Assembly (NCBI GenBank): GCA_910588955.1
Contig: CAJURQ010000051.1
Span: forward strand, 1 to 9,992
Source: an uncultured Lachnospiraceae bacterium
Lineage (GTDB): Bacteria; Bacillota; Clostridia; Lachnospirales; Lachnospiraceae
Reading direction: 5' to 3'
Length of the DNA stretch: 9,992 nucleotides
Positions 8,218 through 9,992 of the stretch are shown in pieces. The notes beneath the pieces are model-generated. The model searched no databases. It was not told the DNA's origin and worked only from the letters and a program-made list of their open reading frames with translations. Each line of letters opens with the position of its first letter. Within the stretch, counting starts at the first letter, position 1. The position numbers were made by a program, and so were the translations under genes.

Positions 8218-8321
8218 TTAATAAGGGCTATCCCAAAAGGTCTAAAAGTAAATTTTATCCTTTCTGCAAGTATCTATAGGATGGCAACTGCATTTTTTTC
8301 TTTTTGGGCAGCCCTTATTAA
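8218..8321. repeat. 104-base imperfect inverted-repeat element (MITE-like) or strong terminator
   Basis: The left arm (8218-8240) and right arm (8300-8321) pair over 21 positions. TTAATAAGGGCT (8218-8229) matches AGCCCTTATTAA (8310-8321) perfectly. After a 2-by-1 internal loop, CCCAAAAGG (8232-8240) pairs with CTTTTTGGG (8300-8308) with one G-T wobble. The 59-base interior has no ORF. The arm ends (GGGCTATCCCAAAAG-like) resemble termini of Bacteroidales insertion sequences, so it may be a miniature element derived from one. It starts 23 bases after the methyltransferase-helicase stop, and as RNA would also make a long terminator-like stem. No convincing target-site duplication could be separated from the TTAA in the arms. 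Confidence 0.7.
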
Positions 8322-8413
8322 AATTTATTCTTATTTTAGGTTATATACATTCATGTCCATTTATGTAAAAAATTCCTGCTGACCTTGTTTATGTCTTGTC
8401 AGTCACCATTTGC
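8322..8413. other. AT-rich spacer without recognisable gene
   Basis: No ORF of useful length or hairpin with T-tract is visible here. A weak inverted repeat CTGAC/GTCAG (8379-8383 and 8398-8402) is present. The right-hand part, from about 8375, could be a more decayed continuation of the adjacent IS30-like transposase remnant, since one frame reads PADLVYVL before the recognisable portion, but I cannot support this firmly. Confidence 0.4.
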
Positions 8414-8631
8414 AAAACCATATTTGACCCTCAAAGAGGCTGAATTTGATAAGTAACTTGCTACATACTCATAATAAGGAGCTAAATAGAACACGAATGG
8501 GAAATACACAAATGCTAAACTAAAGAAGATATTGGCCAAAATAAACGCTATACCGAGAGAGAAACTTGATTTTTCAACTTCCTAAAACGGTGTTGTTCAA
8601 ACATTTCTACTTATTTGTACTTGCCAGTTGA
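8414..8631 (+). pseudogene. Decayed C-terminal remnant of an IS30-family transposase
   Basis: Reading through stops and two frame changes gives a recognisable IS30-type transposase tail. KTIFD (8414-8428) fits the region around the second catalytic Asp (usually TITxDNG). EFDK follows at 8442-8453 in another frame. Then YS, two stops, GAK, a TAG stop and NTNG (8469-8501) match the family's YSSWERGANENTNG block, with the catalytic Glu codon now TAG and a short deletion. INAIPREKLDFST (8541-8579) matches the INNRPRKxLGFxTP block. After one extra T near 8580, the frame continues PKTVLFKHF to a terminal LAS and TGA (8581-8631), a typical family ending. The N-terminal half is missing and the gene cannot make a functional enzyme. 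It shows that an IS30-family element once sat directly upstream of the tetQ promoter. Confidence 0.8.
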
Positions 8632-8686
8632 ACCTACGCTTCCCTAATAAAATGTCTATGGTAAAAAGTTAAAAAATCCTCCCACT

Positions 8687-8717
8687 TTTGTTAGATATAT
8701 TTTTTTGTGTAATTTTG
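8687..8717 (+). promoter_or_regulatory. tetQ promoter, Bacteroides sigma-ABfr type
   Basis: The -33 box TTTG (8687-8690) and -7 box TAATTTTG (8710-8717) both match the Bacteroides consensus (TTTG and TAnnTTTG) exactly, with the canonical 19-base gap. Transcription should begin near 8723-8726, giving an untranslated leader of about 126 bases before the ATG at 8852. No other good pair is visible between 8195 and 8851. The promoter lies 55 bases beyond the end of the IS30-like remnant. Confidence 0.9.
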
Positions 8718-8725
8718 TAATCGTT

Positions 8726-8737
8726 ATGCGGCAGTAA
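8726..8737 (+). CDS. Three-codon tetQ leader peptide (Met-Arg-Gln)
   Basis: ATG CGG CAG TAA begins within a few bases of the predicted transcription start, so it would be the first translated item on the mRNA, almost leaderless. From the literature on CTnDOT I recall that tetQ is controlled by translational attenuation involving a three-residue leader peptide, and this minigene fits. Its third codon and stop lie at the start of the 5' strand (8733-8745) of the long-range stem described separately. A ribosome slowed there by tetracycline would therefore block that stem. Sequence and position are seen directly; the mechanism is established for CTnDOT and inferred here. Confidence 0.75.
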   Translation: MRQ

Positions 8738-8843
8738 TAATATACATATTAATACGAGTTAGTAATCCTGTAGTTCTCATATGCTACGAGGAGGTATTAA
8801 AAGGTGCGTTTCGACAATGCATCTACTGTAGTATATTATTGCT
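8733..8843 (+). promoter_or_regulatory. tetQ attenuator: nested RNA stems sequestering the start region
   Basis: Three nested pairings can form. The outer stem joins AGTAATAATATAC (8733-8745) to GTATATTATTGCT (8831-8843), 13 bp with one G-T pair, ending 8 bases before the ATG at 8852. The middle stem joins TTAATAC (8749-8755) to GTATTAA (8794-8800), 7 bp. The inner hairpin joins TCCTGTAG (8766-8773) to CTACGAGGA (8784-8792) with one bulged G, and buries most of the GAGGAGGT sequence. Together they would hide the Shine-Dalgarno-like site and the sequence before tetQ, while the outer stem begins inside the leader minigene. This fits drug-inducible translational control. Confidence 0.8.
8788..8795 (+). 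promoter_or_regulatory. Strong Shine-Dalgarno-like site GAGGAGGT in the tetQ leader
   Basis: GAGGAGGT lies 8 bases before a GTG (8804) that is in frame with tetQ, and 56 bases before the ATG at 8852. It is buried by the inner hairpin and by the edge of the middle stem. Such purine-rich sites are not generally used in Bacteroides, so its presence may reflect transfer of tetQ from another lineage or a role in regulated initiation. It supports the GTG as a possible alternative start. Confidence 0.6.
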
Positions 8844-8851
8844 TAATCCAA

Positions 8852-9992
8852 ATGAATATTATAAATTTAGGAATTCTTGCTCACATTGATGCAGGAAAAA
8901 CTTCCGTAACCGAGAATCTGCTGTTTGCCAGTGGAGCAACGGAAAAGTGCGGCCGTGTGGATAATGGTGACACCATAACAGACTCTATGGATATAGAGAA
9001 ACGTAGAGGAATTACTGTCCGGGCTTCTACGACATCTATTATCTGGAATGGTGTGAAATGCAATATCATTGACACTCCGGGACACATGGATTTTATTGCG
9101 GAAGTGGAGCGGACATTCAAAATGCTTGATGGAGCAGTCCTCATCTTATCCGCAAAGGAAGGCATACAAGCGCAGACAAAGTTGCTGTTCAATACTTTAC
9201 AAAAGCTGCAAATCCCGACAATTATATTTATCAATAAGATTGACCGTGCCGGTGTGAATTTGGAGCGTTTGTATCTGGATATAAAAGCAAATCTGTCTCA
9301 AGATGTCCTGTTTATGCAAACTGTTACCGATGGATCGGTTTATCCGGTTTGCTCCCAAACATATATAAAGGAAGAATACAAAGAATTTGTATGCAACCAT
9401 GACGACGATATATTAGAACGATATTTGGCGGATAGCGAAATTTCACCGGCTGATTATTGGAATACGATAATCGCTCTTGTGGCAAAAGCCAAAGTCTATC
9501 CGGTGCTACATGGATCAGCAATGTTCAATATCGGTATCAATGAGTTGTTGGACGCCATTACTTCTTTTATACTTCCTCCGGCATCAGTCTCAAACAGACT
9601 TTCAGCTTATCTCTATAAGATAGAGCATGACCCCAAAGGACATAAAAGAAGTTTTCTAAAAATAATTGACGGAAGTCTGAGACTTCGAGACGTCGTAAGA
9701 ATCAACGATTCGGAAAAATTCATCAAGATTAAAAATCTGAAAACTATTTATCAGGGCAGAGAGATAAATGTTGATGAAGTGGGTGCCAATGATATCGCGA
9801 TTGTAGAAGATATAGAAGATTTTCGAATCGGAGATTATTTAGGTGCTAAACCTTGTTTGATTCAAGGATTATCTCATCAGCATCCCGCTCTCAAATCCTC
9901 CGTCCGGCCAAATAAGCCCGAAGAGAGAAGCAAGGTGATATCCGCTCTGAATACATTGTGGATTGAAGACCCGTCTTTGTCCTTTTCCATAA
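8852..9992 (+). CDS. tetQ: Tetracycline resistance ribosomal protection protein TetQ, 3' end outside window
   Basis: TetQ is a cytoplasmic GTPase related to elongation factor G that binds tetracycline-blocked ribosomes and dislodges the drug. The 380 complete codons seen (of about 641) start MNIINLGILAHIDAGKT. GTPase motifs are all present: P-loop AHIDAGKT (residues 10-17), switch I RGIT (52-55), DTPGH (74-78) and NKID (128-131). The stretch after about residue 240 is the domain II region. I chose the ATG at 8852 because it aligns with the usual start of TetM/TetO-type proteins. An in-frame GTG at 8804, behind GAGGAGGT, would add 16 residues and give the 657-residue form seen in some database entries. 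The gene is much more AT-rich than the left 8.2 kb, a sign of separate origin. In CTnDOT it is the first gene of an operon with rteA and rteB, whose products trigger transfer functions. Confidence 0.97.
   Translation, partial: MNIINLGILAHIDAGKTSVTENLLFASGATEKCGRVDNGDTITDSMDIEKRRGITVRASTTSIIWNGVKCNIIDTPGHMDFIAEVERTFKMLDGAVLILSAKEGIQAQTKLLFNTLQKLQIPTIIFINKIDRAGVNLERLYLDIKANLSQDVLFMQTVTDGSVYPVCSQTYIKEEYKEFVCNHDDDILERYLADSEISPADYWNTIIALVAKAKVYPVLHGSAMFNIGINELLDAITSFILPPASVSNRLSAYLYKIEHDPKGHKRSFLKIIDGSLRLRDVVRINDSEKFIKIKNLKTIYQGREINVDEVGANDIAIVEDIEDFRIGDYLGAKPCLIQGLSHQHPALKSSVRPNKPEERSKVISALNTLWIEDPSLSFSI

Noticed and set aside
8379..8402. CTGAC/GTCAG inverted repeat as an operator site
   Set aside because: Only five base pairs per arm in a decaying AT-rich region; easily chance, with no adjacent promoter.
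8391..8456. Short ORF of 21 codons starting at ATG 8391
   Set aside because: It overlaps the transposase fossil, partly in the same frame as recognisable remnant residues, so it is better explained as decayed transposase sequence than as a gene.
8781..8791. ATG CTA CGA at 8781 as another leader peptide
   Set aside because: It lies in the loop and descending arm of the inner hairpin, and its frame has no early stop that would fit an attenuator minigene. ATG CGG CAG TAA at 8726 fits far better.
8867..9234. Minus-strand frames over the start of tetQ
   Set aside because: They are antisense shadows of tetQ, whose GTPase motifs establish the plus-strand frame.
1..9992. tRNA, rRNA, CRISPR arrays or tandem repeat arrays
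   Set aside because: I looked for cloverleaf-like segments and regularly spaced repeats and saw none.

Overview
The window looks like part of a CTnDOT-type integrative conjugative element (conjugative transposon) from a member of the Bacteroidales (Bacteroides, Parabacteroides, Prevotella or a relative). Three things point there. The gene order is topoisomerase III, then a DUF1896-type protein, then a giant methyltransferase-helicase, then tetQ. The tetQ promoter fits the Bacteroides consensus (TTTG, a 19-base gap, then TAnnTTTG). The tetQ leader carries a three-codon minigene and nested RNA pairings, as expected for tetracycline-inducible translational control. No chromosomal housekeeping gene is visible, so the species cannot be named.

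Layout. Bases 1-1772 hold the 3' part of a topoisomerase III gene (TopB/Exc-like) that is open at the left edge. Bases 1773-1935 are an intergenic stretch with a candidate promoter and a clear stem-loop plus T-tract terminator. Bases 1936-2388 encode a 150-residue DUF1896-like protein. Its stop overlaps by 11 bases the start of a 1,938-residue DNA methyltransferase-superfamily II helicase fusion (2378-8194). Bases 8195-8851 are an AT-rich, gene-free regulatory and scar region. From left to right it holds a long imperfect inverted repeat (8218-8321; miniature transposon or strong terminator), a decayed 3' end of an IS30-family transposase gene (about 8414-8631), the tetQ promoter (8687-8717), and the tetQ leader with its minigene and RNA stems (8726-8851). 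tetQ starts at 8852 and runs off the right edge. In known elements it is followed by rteA and rteB, which lie outside this window.

How the parts fit together. The left block (topoisomerase, DUF1896 protein, methyltransferase-helicase) is GC-rich and consistently coded, and looks like ICE DNA-processing or host-range machinery. The right block is markedly AT-rich and carries the resistance cargo: TetQ removes tetracycline from ribosomes, and its leader makes expression depend on the drug. In CTnDOT the tetQ operon also encodes the regulators that switch on excision and transfer, so the leader described here would gate both resistance and mobility. Between the blocks lie remains of insertion elements, suggesting that the cargo junction was shaped by IS activity.

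The least ordinary observations are: (i) the IS30-family transposase fossil directly upstream of the tetQ promoter, readable across stops and a single-base frameshift; (ii) the 21-bp-stem inverted-repeat element at 8218-8321; (iii) a possible sliding-clamp-binding peptide in the disordered linker of the methyltransferase-helicase; and (iv) the promoter, leader ORF and terminator arrangement upstream of the DUF1896 gene.
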